DNA from: Nonlabens sp. Hel1_33_55
Lineage (GTDB): Bacteria; Bacteroidota; Bacteroidia; Flavobacteriales; Flavobacteriaceae
Assembly: GCF_900101765.1 (NCBI RefSeq)
Contig: NZ_LT627735.1
Location: 2,635,501-2,699,500 of the forward strand
DNA: 64,000 bases
Direction of reading: 5' to 3'
The translations under genes and the position numbers were made by a program. Positions 42,854 to 51,474 of the stretch are shown in pieces; positions within the stretch are counted from its first letter, which is position 1, and each line of letters opens with the position of its first letter. Under the pieces are notes generated by a model. The model was not told the origin of the DNA. It saw only the letters and a program-made list of their open reading frames with translations, and did no database searches.

Positions 42854-44284
42854 ATGATTAAACTTAATTTATTAATTAATAATACTAATAATAATCAATC
42901 TACTATCAATAATGTTACTGATAGAAATAGAAAATTAAAAAACATTGAAACCCTTATGTATAATAAGGATTGAAGAGATTTAGCCCCTTCACAAGATGTT
43001 GATAATGATGTCACTTTACCGATGTTTTTTCATCAAGGAGATATTTTGCAATTACCTCAAGGAATAAAAAGGCATATTAGTAGACTACCAAAAAAGGTCT
43101 TAAAAAAGATTGATAAAAATATCAATCTAGCTATAGAAAAATGTTTGATTTTGTCATCAGCCTTAACTTATACTGTGTTTTATGAAGAGCATGAACAATG
43201 GAAAAGTTTATCTTCTAAAGTTATGAATCAACAATTTAGAAAAGGCAATGATAATACATATGTTTACAAGCATGTTATAAATGCGTTATTATACAGTACC
43301 AAAAAAACTGAACCAGTAATAGAGTGCTTAAAAAATAAAGAAGGAAGAGATAGTTATTTACAGAATAACTATTCTAAACTTTATAGGTTGCATATTTCTA
43401 GAAAAACGAATAGACTATCTACTTACAAGTTGAAATTTTATAAAAACATTGAACAAAGAAGAAATCATTTCTTAAAAGATTTGAGTGCAGCTACTGATAA
43501 CGTTATTTGTAAAAATTTAATTCACACATATGCTAAAATCTCATTACCCAATGAAATTGAAATTGAAGCACAAGGAAAGGTATTAGAAAAGCAAAAACAC
43601 CGCAACAAAAAAGGTAAATTGCTAACTCGCCTAAAAGGTAAATCGAAAGAATATTATTCAAATCAAGAAGAAAGATCTTTTGTTGAAGACAATATCAAAC
43701 AATTTAATTATCTAACTAAGTTAGGATATATCATTCCAAAAATTGGAAGTTCAAAGTCTGGTGGTAGAGTAGTAGATAGTTTTAATTTAATGCCATCATG
43801 AATCAGGCAAATGATTACTATAGATGAAGAACCTGTAGTAGAGTTAGATTATAAAGCACTGCATCCTAACATAGCAAAACATATTTATGGTGGTAGCAAT
43901 ACCTACATAAGTCATGAGGAAGTTTCAAATGATTTAAAAATGCCAAGAGATAAAGTAAAAATTGAACACTTATCTTTTTTCAACAAGAAACATTTTCTGA
44001 TGAAGCAAAGTCCACTATATGAGTATTATAAAATGAGAGAGCCTATAATGCTTGCGAATATTATTAGACAAAAGCATCAAATAGATTATAAAATAACATC
44101 TAGAATGTTGTTCAAAAAAGAAGTTGAGATTATGACTGAAGTAATCCGTAAGCTTAATGTTTTAAATATATATGTCCTCTACGTTTATGATGCGTTGTAT
44201 TGTAAAAAATCAAATGAATCTAAAGTAATTGAAGTCATGAATGAAACTATTAAAAACTTAGGCATCAATACCCATGTCGGATAG
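42854..44284 (+). CDS. Family-A-polymerase-like protein, readable only if two TGA codons are Trp
   Basis: With standard code this is three pieces. The ATG at 42,854 starts 39 codons ending at TGA 42,971-42,973; the frame stays open from there to TGA 43,799-43,801, then to TAG 44,282-44,284, all in the same phase. Reading both TGA as Trp gives 476 residues. The joined protein has a family-A-like palm: motif A with Asp332 in VVELDYKALHPNIAKHIYGG, a motif-B-like helix with RDKVK (365-369) and FFNKKHF, and motif C Asp446 in YVYDALYCKK. The second TGA sits between RVVDSFNLMPS and IRQMITIDEE, just before motif A, so the stops split the conserved core. No TAA, TAG or frameshift occurs in 475 codons. 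TGG is also used (HEQWKS). Either UGA is decoded as Trp or it is a pseudogene with a most unusual pattern. Confidence 0.7.
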
Positions 44285-44290
44285 TATGAT

Positions 44291-44968
44291 ATGCCAAATA
44301 TTTTAAAGATGAAGAATAAAAATCACATAATCTACAAAGTAACCAAAGTGACGAATCGAAAAGTTTACATTGGAGCAACAACAAAATCCATAAGAGAAAG
44401 GCAACTAGACCACCTAGAAAGAGCAGCTCGAGGTCAAGTAGGTAAACTGTATGAGGCTATCAGGACTTTAGGACCTGAGGCTTTCAAATGGCAAACCATA
44501 GATACAGCAGAGTCTATAAATGAATTAGCTAAAAAAGAAAAGTACTGGATTCAGAAATACAATTCAAAAGTTGACGGATATAATTCAGATGAAGGCGGCG
44601 GGTTTAAAAAGACCGTGTATCAATATGACATCGGATCACGTCAATTGATAAACGAGTTTCCTGATCTAACTAATGCTGCAATGAACTGTCGTGCAAGTAA
44701 ACAAGCTATATCAAGAGCTGCCTTGTCAGTGAACAATGAGTATGCAGGTTATTTATGAAGCTATGATGAGGTTGAGGTTTTACTACCTCCAAATGATAGG
44801 AGAAGGAAAAAAGTAATACAACTCGATCTTGATGGGAACTGAATTAATGAGTTTAAATCCATTGCAGAAGCTAGTAGATCAAGCGGCATAAGTAAATCCT
44901 GCATAGCAAGGGTTTGCAGAGGAGAGAGAAGTTCTACCAAAAGAACTGTTTGAAAATTCGAGCAGTAA
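44291..44968 (+). CDS. GIY-YIG endonuclease with NUMOD-like tail, three in-frame TGA codons
   Basis: Same phase as the polymerase-like frame, starting 6 bp after its TAG. The first 155 codons hold a GIY-YIG nuclease domain (HIIYKVTKVTNRKVYIGATT; KEKYWIQKYNS, YNSDEGG) and one NUMOD1-like helix-turn-helix repeat. Standard code stops at TGA 44,756-44,758. Reading on through TGA at 44,756, 44,840 and 44,951 to TAA at 44,966-44,968 gives 225 residues and a second NUMOD1-like repeat (VIQLDLDGN-W-INEFKSIAEA). The TGA codons fall at GYL-W-SY, DGN-W-INEF and RTV-W-KFEQ; the first and third equal the aromatic 'W-x-Y/F' that closes NUMOD repeats. TGG is also used (FKWQ, KYWIQ). Looks like a free-standing homing endonuclease beside a polymerase gene. 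Confidence 0.72.
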
Positions 44969-45039
44969 TGCTAATAGCCCTATTATTAAGTTAATGGGGC
45001 TATTTATTTTATATTTAAAAAATCAATAAAACAAATAGT

Positions 45040-45384
45040 ATGTCAACAGCTGCAGTAGAATATATTAGTTATTATCGTAATGAAATTGGAGAACGTAAAT
45101 TCAGGAAAATTCTGAAAGAGATAAAAACAGCCAAAAGATTCAATTATTTGATGAAAGCGTCAGCCGAACAAAGAACTATGCCTGGTGCGAGTGATTTTTT
45201 TGAATTCATATTACAATCTGTTAGATATAGTTTTGCTGGCAAGCAAAAGCTAACCTTCATGGCTTTGCTATTACTAGACAGGTGGAATGAAGAAGTTAAT
45301 TCAAGATATAATATTAGTGATGATCTAGAAATTGATATGAAAGTCCAGCTTATATTTAGAGAAGGTGATCAATTGGGTATTTGA
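45040..45384 (+). CDS. Unknown small protein; ends in TGA that may be read through
   Basis: 114 residues with no recognised family, MSTAAVEYISYYRNEIGERK at the start, charged and helical. It ends with TGA at 45,382-45,384, followed in the same frame by 21 codons (PNETLEYTYPTYLLKGYQKN) to a TAG ending at 45,450. Since the neighbouring genes seem to use TGA as Trp, the true end may be 45,450. One TGG (LDRWNEE) is present. Evidence for readthrough here is weak. Confidence 0.55.
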   Translation: MSTAAVEYISYYRNEIGERKFRKILKEIKTAKRFNYLMKASAEQRTMPGASDFFEFILQSVRYSFAGKQKLTFMALLLLDRWNEEVNSRYNISDDLEIDMKVQLIFREGDQLGI

Positions 45385-45446
45385 CCAAATGAAACCTTAG
45401 AATATACTTACCCTACCTACCTCTTGAAGGGCTATCAAAAAAACAT

Positions 45447-45574
45447 ATAGACTCTATCAAAAAATAATATAATGCCACTTTTCTAACCACAGCTATATTA
45501 AAAAATAATAGTTTCCAGTCATATTGGGAGTTCTGAGGCTATGAAAAAAAGATAGACTATATCAAAAAATAATA
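45447..45574. repeat. Three AT-rich iterated motifs
   Basis: TATYAAAAAATAATA occurs at 45,455, 45,496 and 45,560 in the same orientation; the first and third copies extend to 23 bp with one mismatch (starting ATAGACT). They fill the gene-poor gap 45,385-45,606 upstream of the leftward secreted-protein gene. They may be iterons, regulator sites or decay products. Confidence 0.5.
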
Positions 45575-45606
45575 GAAAACCTTAAAATAGCACTCATAAG
45601 ACCCGT

Positions 45607-45975
45607 TTATTGGCAATCACACAAATAGTCTCTTATGTATTTATGAAAAGATTCTCCCCATGAGCCATAAATAGCTTCATTCTTAAAAGCCCTCCAACGC
45701 TCATCACTAATGTCACAGAAAATATAGGGTGTTCCATTAAAATCAAAATCATTCTTTTTGATGTAAGCTATAACAACAGAGGCGCCATCGATCTTATAGC
45801 GTTCCACTTTTGCCAACATTGAAGACATTAAAACCGTAGGGCTATCCCTAGAGTCATAATTTTTCTTTGCGTAATTGATAAGCTCACTACAATAAGGTTT
45901 CTGGCTAGAGCCATATTGAGCTAAAGCAACATTACTAATAGTCAAAAGAGCAAGCAACAAGTAAATTTTCTTCAT
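45607..45975 (-). CDS. Small exported protein of the element
   Basis: 122 residues with signal peptide MKKIYLLLALLTISNVALAQ. The mature part contains five cysteines including a C-terminal YLCDCQ, and ends near FKNEAIYGSWGESFHKYIRD. The YIKKNDFDFNGTPYIFCDISDERWRAF region has a beta-hairpin look. No family assigned. It is the only leftward gene in this part of the element. Confidence 0.68.
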   Translation of the reverse strand: MKKIYLLLALLTISNVALAQYGSSQKPYCSELINYAKKNYDSRDSPTVLMSSMLAKVERYKIDGASVVIAYIKKNDFDFNGTPYIFCDISDERWRAFKNEAIYGSWGESFHKYIRDYLCDCQ

Positions 45976-46094
45976 GGATGAAATTTCAGCTGAAAGTAAA
46001 CCTATTTCATAAAATCTAAAAATGCAATAGGATTACCACCACACAAAAGGTATTTTTAAAGCCCTATTAAAATCAACAAATAATCAAATAGTAA

Positions 46095-47660
46095 ATGCCA
46101 ACACTCAACTGGATAGGAAAAGAAAAGGTCGTCAACCATCATCAAGATGTACCATTCAGGACTTTAGAGAAACAATACACGTATATAGATGGCAAAGAGT
46201 CTAAAGATGGATCTAGTGAGAATAAAATAATTCACGGAGATAATTTAGAAGCATTAAAAAGTCTGTTGCCCGAATATGAAGGTAAGGTAGACTGTATCTA
46301 TATTGATCCACCTTACAATACGGGTAATGAGAACTGGGTTTATAATGACAATGTTAGTCATCCTAGGTTGAAGAAATGGCTAGGAGAGGTGGTTGGAAAA
46401 GAAGGTGAGGATTTGTCTAGACATGATAAGTGGTTATGCATGATGTATCCAAGGTTGAAGTTATTGCACAAACTGCTCTCTTCAAATGGTGCCATATTTA
46501 TATCTATTGATGATACTGCTCATTCATTCTTAAAATTAATTTGTGACGAAATATTTGGAGCAAATAATTTTTTGAATGATATAATTTGGCAACATTCCAT
46601 TCAGCCAAAAGGCTATACCGGTAAATTTTCTGTTCACCATAATCATACGTTGGTATACCAGCGATCAAATTCGTTTGAATTAGGCTTATTTGAGAGAACC
46701 GATGAAGACAACAAGTCCTACAGTAATTCTGACAACGATTCAAAAGGAATGTGGAGAACTGGAGATGTTCGTAATGCTCTTTATAGACCTAATTTAATTT
46801 ATGACCTTCAAACTCCCAGCGGTAAGGTTATTAAACCGCCCGAAAAAGGTTGGCGATGGAGTAAGTCCACGATGGCAAGCAAGATTAAAACGGGAGAAAT
46901 CTTTTTTAATGAGGAAGAAACTTCCATCACAAGAAAAATATATTTAAAAGATCAATCTGGCAGACCGCCAGAAACTATTTGGTTTGCAAATAAATTTGGC
47001 TCTACGAGAAAAGCTAATAAAACGCTTAAAGAAATTTTTGGAAAGAGTCCTTTCGATACTCCAAAGCCATTTCAGTTTATAGAAGGAATATTAAATATTG
47101 CTACTAGAAATGATTCAATCATTTTAGACTCCTTCGCAGGATCAGGAACAACAGCTCATGCAGTGTTGAATCTTAATAAAGAAGATGACGGTAATCGTAA
47201 ATTTATTCTTGTGGAAATGGAAGACTATGCTCAAGATATCACAGCAGAACGCGTAAAAAGGGTTATTGATGGTTATGGGTCTGGGACTAAAAAAACGGAA
47301 GGCACAGGTGGTGATTTTAGCTATTATGAATTAGGTGATCCCTTATTCAACGAAGACAATTTACTCAATGAGAACGTAGCTGAAGAAAAGATTTTAGAAT
47401 ACGTTTGGTACTCTGAAACCAAAACACCTTATCAACCCACCACAGAGAAATTCTCATTAGGTAAAAAAGAAGAGGTGGCTTATTACTTCTTTTACATTAA
47501 AAAGGCAATAACTACATTAGACATGGATTTTTTAAGAAAAATACAGACCAAAGCGGATCAGTACATTATCTATGCTGATAACTGTTTGTTAGACAAAAAG
47601 ATGATGGATAAGTACCATATCATATTCAAGAAAATACCACGAGATATAAGCAGATTCTAA
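46095..47660 (+). CDS. mod: Type III restriction-modification methyltransferase (Mod)
   Basis: 521-residue beta-class adenine DNA methyltransferase. Motif IV DPPYNTGNENWVY (residues about 74-86) comes before motif I LDSFAGSGTTAHAVLNL and the following ILVEMEDYAQDITAERVKRV, the beta-class order. The target-recognition region lies between them. It begins the defence block and is followed by a small ORF and the Res helicase-nuclease. It protects host DNA by methylating the Res recognition sequence. Slightly shorter than typical Mod proteins but all motifs are present. Confidence 0.92.
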   Translation: MPTLNWIGKEKVVNHHQDVPFRTLEKQYTYIDGKESKDGSSENKIIHGDNLEALKSLLPEYEGKVDCIYIDPPYNTGNENWVYNDNVSHPRLKKWLGEVVGKEGEDLSRHDKWLCMMYPRLKLLHKLLSSNGAIFISIDDTAHSFLKLICDEIFGANNFLNDIIWQHSIQPKGYTGKFSVHHNHTLVYQRSNSFELGLFERTDEDNKSYSNSDNDSKGMWRTGDVRNALYRPNLIYDLQTPSGKVIKPPEKGWRWSKSTMASKIKTGEIFFNEEETSITRKIYLKDQSGRPPETIWFANKFGSTRKANKTLKEIFGKSPFDTPKPFQFIEGILNIATRNDSIILDSFAGSGTTAHAVLNLNKEDDGNRKFILVEMEDYAQDITAERVKRVIDGYGSGTKKTEGTGGDFSYYELGDPLFNEDNLLNENVAEEKILEYVWYSETKTPYQPTTEKFSLGKKEEVAYYFFYIKKAITTLDMDFLRKIQTKADQYIIYADNCLLDKKMMDKYHIIFKKIPRDISRF

Positions 47661-47675
47661 AATTTAATAAAAAAC

Positions 47676-48029
47676 ATGACAAATTCGCAGAAACACTTGG
47701 TAGGTGAAATTCTTCTACAAATGATTAATGTCCATAGCGCAAAAAATAGTGAGGAGCTGAGAACTATAGGACAGCTCGTTTATAATGTGGCATATCAGGT
47801 TGAGCCTTTAATGATAGAGGGAATAGACGGACTCAGAGTTGCAGACCATAGAGGAAAAGATTTGTTGATGTCAATTCTTGCTAATGATATAAATGATTTA
47901 GGGAAAGAAGTCTACCCGACTTTAAAAGATGAGAAATTCATGATGTTAACATCTTTGAGAATTTTGATTGGAGCATTCGTTTTAATGAGTGAACAGGATC
48001 TGAAAGTGATAAAGAAAACTTTAGGTTAG
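47676..48029 (+). CDS. Small protein between Mod and Res
   Basis: 117 residues, probably all-helical (EILLQMINVHSAKNSEELR; GKDLLMSILANDINDLGKEV). No recognised family. It starts 15 bp after mod, and the res start codon follows its stop with no gap, so it belongs to the restriction operon. A regulatory or structural role in the type III complex is possible but unproven. Confidence 0.75.
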   Translation: MTNSQKHLVGEILLQMINVHSAKNSEELRTIGQLVYNVAYQVEPLMIEGIDGLRVADHRGKDLLMSILANDINDLGKEVYPTLKDEKFMMLTSLRILIGAFVLMSEQDLKVIKKTLG

Positions 48030-50705
48030 ATGGAATTAAAACCCTACCAGCAAAAAGTCATTAAGGATCTAGAATTGTTTTTGCAGTATCTGCAAGAAAA
48101 GGATAAGCCTAGTGCTGCCTACAATTCTTTTTGGGAAGATAAAGTAGGTCCATATTCGCCACAGATAGATGGTTCGTTCAAGGGAATGAGACCCTATAAA
48201 GATAATGTCACAGGAGCTACACATATTGCCATAAAGGTTCCTACTGCGGGTGGTAAGACGTTCATTGCCTGTAATGCGTTGCATACGATCAATAAGCACA
48301 TGAGCCGTGGGAATCCCAAAGCTGTGATTTGGTTGGTTCCATGGTCTAATCTTTTGCAGCAGACCTATAATAACCTTTCTAACCCTTCACATCCTTACCG
48401 TGAAAAGCTCAATACCTTATTCAATGGTCGGGTTGAGGTTTATGATAAGGAGAGCTTATTACAAGGTGCCAACTTTAACCCATCATCAGTTGCGGAGCAG
48501 CTCAATATTTTTGTTTTCAACTTCAGCAGTCTTAGGATCAATAGCCGTAAGAAAGATGACAGGAAAGTGTATCAAGAAAATGGAGCCTATGAAAGCTTTC
48601 GCGAAAGCGTAATAGATAAAAACCTTGTGCTACCAGACACAGATGAGACAGCATTAATCAATGTAATCCGTAGTCTAAATCCAGTAGTCATAGTAGACGA
48701 AAGCCATAATGCAGAGAGTGATTTGAGTGTTGAAATGCTTAATAACCTCAATCCTTCACTGGTTTTAGATTTAACCGCTACACCTAAGTCTAATAGTAAT
48801 ATTATAAGTTTTGTAAATGCTATTGAGCTCAAAAAGGAGCACATGGTAAAACTACCAGTAGTAGTCTACAATCACAATCGTAAAGAAGAGGTAATTACTA
48901 GTGCCTTACACCTGCAACGAAAATTGGAGCTTCATGCACAGGAAGAAGAAAAGGTCACAGGTCGATATATAAGACCAATCATATTATTCCAAGCCCAAAG
49001 TAATATTAAGGGTAAGAACAATACCACGTTTCAGAAGATCAAGGACAACCTAGTTAAGCTACGCATACCCGAAGAACAGATCAAGATCAAGGTCAGTGGT
49101 ATAGATGAATTAAAGGATATAGACCTAACATCTAGAAACTGTCCTGTTAGGTACATTATAACCGTAAATGCTTTAAAAGAGGGTTGGGATTGTCCTAATG
49201 CGTATATACTGGCATCATTAGCAGATAAATCCAGTCCAGTTGAGGTAGAGCAAATTTTAGGTAGGGTTTTACGACAGCCCTATGTTACCAAACATCAAAA
49301 TGCATTATTAAATCTATCTTTTGTCTTAACAGCATCTGCAAAATTCAATGAAACCCTTGATAACATAGTGGAGGGATTACAGGAGTCTGGTTTCTCACGG
49401 GATGATTATTATGCAGAAGAAGCACCAGAAGAGGAGAAAACAGAGAATGAAGTATTGCAGGAAGATCTTTTTGGGGATTCCACACATAATAAACCTGTGA
49501 GTGATGATGATTTTGCTGTATCAGATATAACTTTTGATCCTGATGAAAAGGTAACTCTAGAAAGTCTAGAGCAGAATCAGCCTGAAATAGTAAGTTACAT
49601 AACTGGCAAAGCAAAAACCGAAGGAAAAGCATTTGAAACAATTGTAAAAAATACTGAGGTAGATGATGATACCGCATTAATGACACAGGTTATGGGAAAG
49701 AAACCAAAGACTTATAAGGTCATTGACCAATACAAGGAAGTATTGTCAAATTTAAAACTACCGCAATTTTATTTGAAACAAGAACACGATTCAGATGTAC
49801 AAAGCGTACTATTTGAAGAAGCTGCCAGCTATGATACTCTATTGCAAAAGGAAAAACTGCTAACAGGATTTAACTTGACTGCGCAAGATTCTAATGTAAA
49901 CTTTGACGAGATCACAGCAGACATAAGAACTATTGATTTCAACGAAGAGAAAAAATCGGTTGAGGTAGGTAAGATGCAGACCAGAACGAAAAGTATTTTA
50001 CTGGAAAATATCCTAGCTAAGCCTAAAGCTTCTCAGATTAAAGATGTGACTTATCATATAGTTTCTAGATTAGGAGATATGTATCCTATCCCAGAGCAGG
50101 ATCTACAAGCCTACGTATCAAGAATTTTTAATAGTCTTGAAAAGCAGCAAATTCAAGATGTGATTACCAATGACATTAATTATGTTAGGAGTATAAGAGA
50201 TCACATCAATAATTTGACCAGTGAATATTCAAAAATCCAGTTCAAACATGGAATAGCGATCAGGCAGATATTTACAGATACAAGATTTGAATTACCAGAG
50301 AGCATCACCCCATTAAGAACCAGCACCTCAATTGCAAAGTCCTTGTATCAATTAGAAGGGCATATGAACAACTTTGAGCGTGATATGATCACAGACATCC
50401 AATCCATGAATAACGTGTTGTTTTGGCACCGAAATTTGGACAGAGGCAAGGGTTTTTTCCTGAATGGTTTCAGTTCCAATCACTACCCTGATTTTATAGT
50501 CTACACAAAAAGTGATCATGTCATCTTAATTGAAACAAAAGGAGATGATCGTGACAATGATGACAGCCGTGATAAAAATAGGCTAGGACAAGCATGGGAT
50601 AAAGCAGCTGGAAATCAATTCAGCTATTTCATGGTTTTTCAAACCAAAGAGGTTGAGGATTGTTATACGGCTAAGAGTATAATTGGGGTTGTAAAGAATT
50701 TGTAG
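48030..50705 (+). CDS. res: Type III restriction endonuclease Res subunit
   Basis: 891 residues. N-terminal SF2 helicase: Walker A-like KVPTAGGKTFIACNAL, DESH box in VVIVDESHNAES, LDLTATPKSNS, KEGWDCPNAYILASL and motif VI EQILGRVLRQPY. The C-terminal PD-(D/E)xK nuclease is visible as NHYPDFIVY...VILIETKGDDRDND. It translocates or switches on DNA and cuts unmethylated sites with Mod. The chromosomal palindrome (AGCTTTCGCGAAAGCG, 48,594-48,609) sits in frame as SFRES inside the helicase part. Confidence 0.93.
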   Translation: MELKPYQQKVIKDLELFLQYLQEKDKPSAAYNSFWEDKVGPYSPQIDGSFKGMRPYKDNVTGATHIAIKVPTAGGKTFIACNALHTINKHMSRGNPKAVIWLVPWSNLLQQTYNNLSNPSHPYREKLNTLFNGRVEVYDKESLLQGANFNPSSVAEQLNIFVFNFSSLRINSRKKDDRKVYQENGAYESFRESVIDKNLVLPDTDETALINVIRSLNPVVIVDESHNAESDLSVEMLNNLNPSLVLDLTATPKSNSNIISFVNAIELKKEHMVKLPVVVYNHNRKEEVITSALHLQRKLELHAQEEEKVTGRYIRPIILFQAQSNIKGKNNTTFQKIKDNLVKLRIPEEQIKIKVSGIDELKDIDLTSRNCPVRYIITVNALKEGWDCPNAYILASLADKSSPVEVEQILGRVLRQPYVTKHQNALLNLSFVLTASAKFNETLDNIVEGLQESGFSRDDYYAEEAPEEEKTENEVLQEDLFGDSTHNKPVSDDDFAVSDITFDPDEKVTLESLEQNQPEIVSYITGKAKTEGKAFETIVKNTEVDDDTALMTQVMGKKPKTYKVIDQYKEVLSNLKLPQFYLKQEHDSDVQSVLFEEAASYDTLLQKEKLLTGFNLTAQDSNVNFDEITADIRTIDFNEEKKSVEVGKMQTRTKSILLENILAKPKASQIKDVTYHIVSRLGDMYPIPEQDLQAYVSRIFNSLEKQQIQDVITNDINYVRSIRDHINNLTSEYSKIQFKHGIAIRQIFTDTRFELPESITPLRTSTSIAKSLYQLEGHMNNFERDMITDIQSMNNVLFWHRNLDRGKGFFLNGFSSNHYPDFIVYTKSDHVILIETKGDDRDNDDSRDKNRLGQAWDKAAGNQFSYFMVFQTKEVEDCYTAKSIIGVVKNL
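48594..48609. repeat. Dispersed palindrome copy inside the mobile res gene
   Basis: AGCTTTCGCGAAAGCG in frame as SFRES; the only full copy within the integrated element. Confidence 0.85.
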
Positions 50706-50708
50706 ATT

Positions 50709-51473
50709 ATGACAAATAACCCAATTAATTACCTCGAAATTAAGATCTCAGATAAAATTATTGGGTACTCCATAAATATTGAAAATATTGAGGATGATTT
50801 TGCTGAATATATTGATGACAAATTAATCACCATATGTAGGGGAAATAGAGACATCAAACTTTCTAGTGTGAAAACAGAGTTTATTAATTATCTAGAAGCT
50901 AAAGGTCAATCTAATTTATTACAAGGCTCTGTATCAGAATTCTTTATACATCTCTTTTTAAATAGTCAAGATTATAAACAAGAGTTTTTATATTTCAATT
51001 TAGAGGAAAACTCCATGAAAAAAGGGTTTGATGGTTACTATTCCAAAGGGGATAAAGATTGGATCCTAGAGAGCAAATCAACAACCCAAATTGATAAAAC
51101 GCACAAAGAAATAATTAGTATTGGCTACAATGGTATTAAAAAGAAAGTTGAGGGAGTTGATTCTCAAAATAACCCTTGGGAGAATGCATACAATCATGCT
51201 AGCTTAGGAGCAGTTGCTACTAAAAACACTCTTTTGAAGAAACTTAGTGCGCTATCTGAATTGTACACGGAAAAAAGCTTCGGAGAGATAAAAGATTTTG
51301 ACCTCATGATTTCTTCAACAATCTTCTTGGAAGACAGTTGGAATGAAATAAATACAGATGAGTTGAAACAAGAAATCATTAAATATTTGGAGGATAAAAA
51401 CTATAAGAGCATAATTGTGATTTGCTTAAATAAAAAATCGACAATGCACCTTTTAGATTATTTAAAGCGGTAG
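50709..51473 (+). CDS. HamA-like nuclease (Hachiman-type, DUF1837-like)
   Basis: 254 residues. The core resembles the HamA effector nuclease: LLQGSVSEFFIHLFL (conserved Glu77), KGFDGYY (Asp108) and WILESKS (Glu121-x-Lys123), the D-ExK pattern of PD-(D/E)xK-like nucleases. It starts 3 bp after res, and the helicase gene follows after 1 bp. In the known Hachiman system HamA cuts DNA and HamB is its helicase partner. The relation is by motif layout and gene pairing; the sequence is divergent, so a different helicase-nuclease pair remains possible. Confidence 0.62.
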   Translation: MTNNPINYLEIKISDKIIGYSINIENIEDDFAEYIDDKLITICRGNRDIKLSSVKTEFINYLEAKGQSNLLQGSVSEFFIHLFLNSQDYKQEFLYFNLEENSMKKGFDGYYSKGDKDWILESKSTTQIDKTHKEIISIGYNGIKKKVEGVDSQNNPWENAYNHASLGAVATKNTLLKKLSALSELYTEKSFGEIKDFDLMISSTIFLEDSWNEINTDELKQEIIKYLEDKNYKSIIVICLNKKSTMHLLDYLKR

Positions 51474-51474
51474 T

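Noticed and set aside
44282..44290. Fusion of the polymerase-like and GIY-YIG frames through TAG
   Set aside because: They are in the same phase, but the TAG follows a natural polymerase end and a new ATG lies 6 bp later; no other TAG is found inside the frames, so TAG is taken as a true stop.
42971..44953. Selenocysteine as the reading of the TGA codons
   Set aside because: The sites match Trp positions of NUMOD-like repeats and not catalytic Cys/Sec positions, and five Sec in two such proteins with no visible SECIS is implausible.
42854..44968. Ordinary pseudogene decay of the polymerase and GIY-YIG genes
   Set aside because: All five stops are TGA, there is no frameshift in about 2.1 kb, and the conserved motifs after each stop are intact. 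Not excluded, but less likely; targeted G-to-A mutation of TGG codons remains a weaker alternative because three TGG codons persist.
45385..45606. CRISPR array
   Set aside because: The three AT-rich repeats are unevenly spaced (41 and 64 bp) and have no repeat-spacer regularity or cas genes; no CRISPR is seen anywhere in the window.
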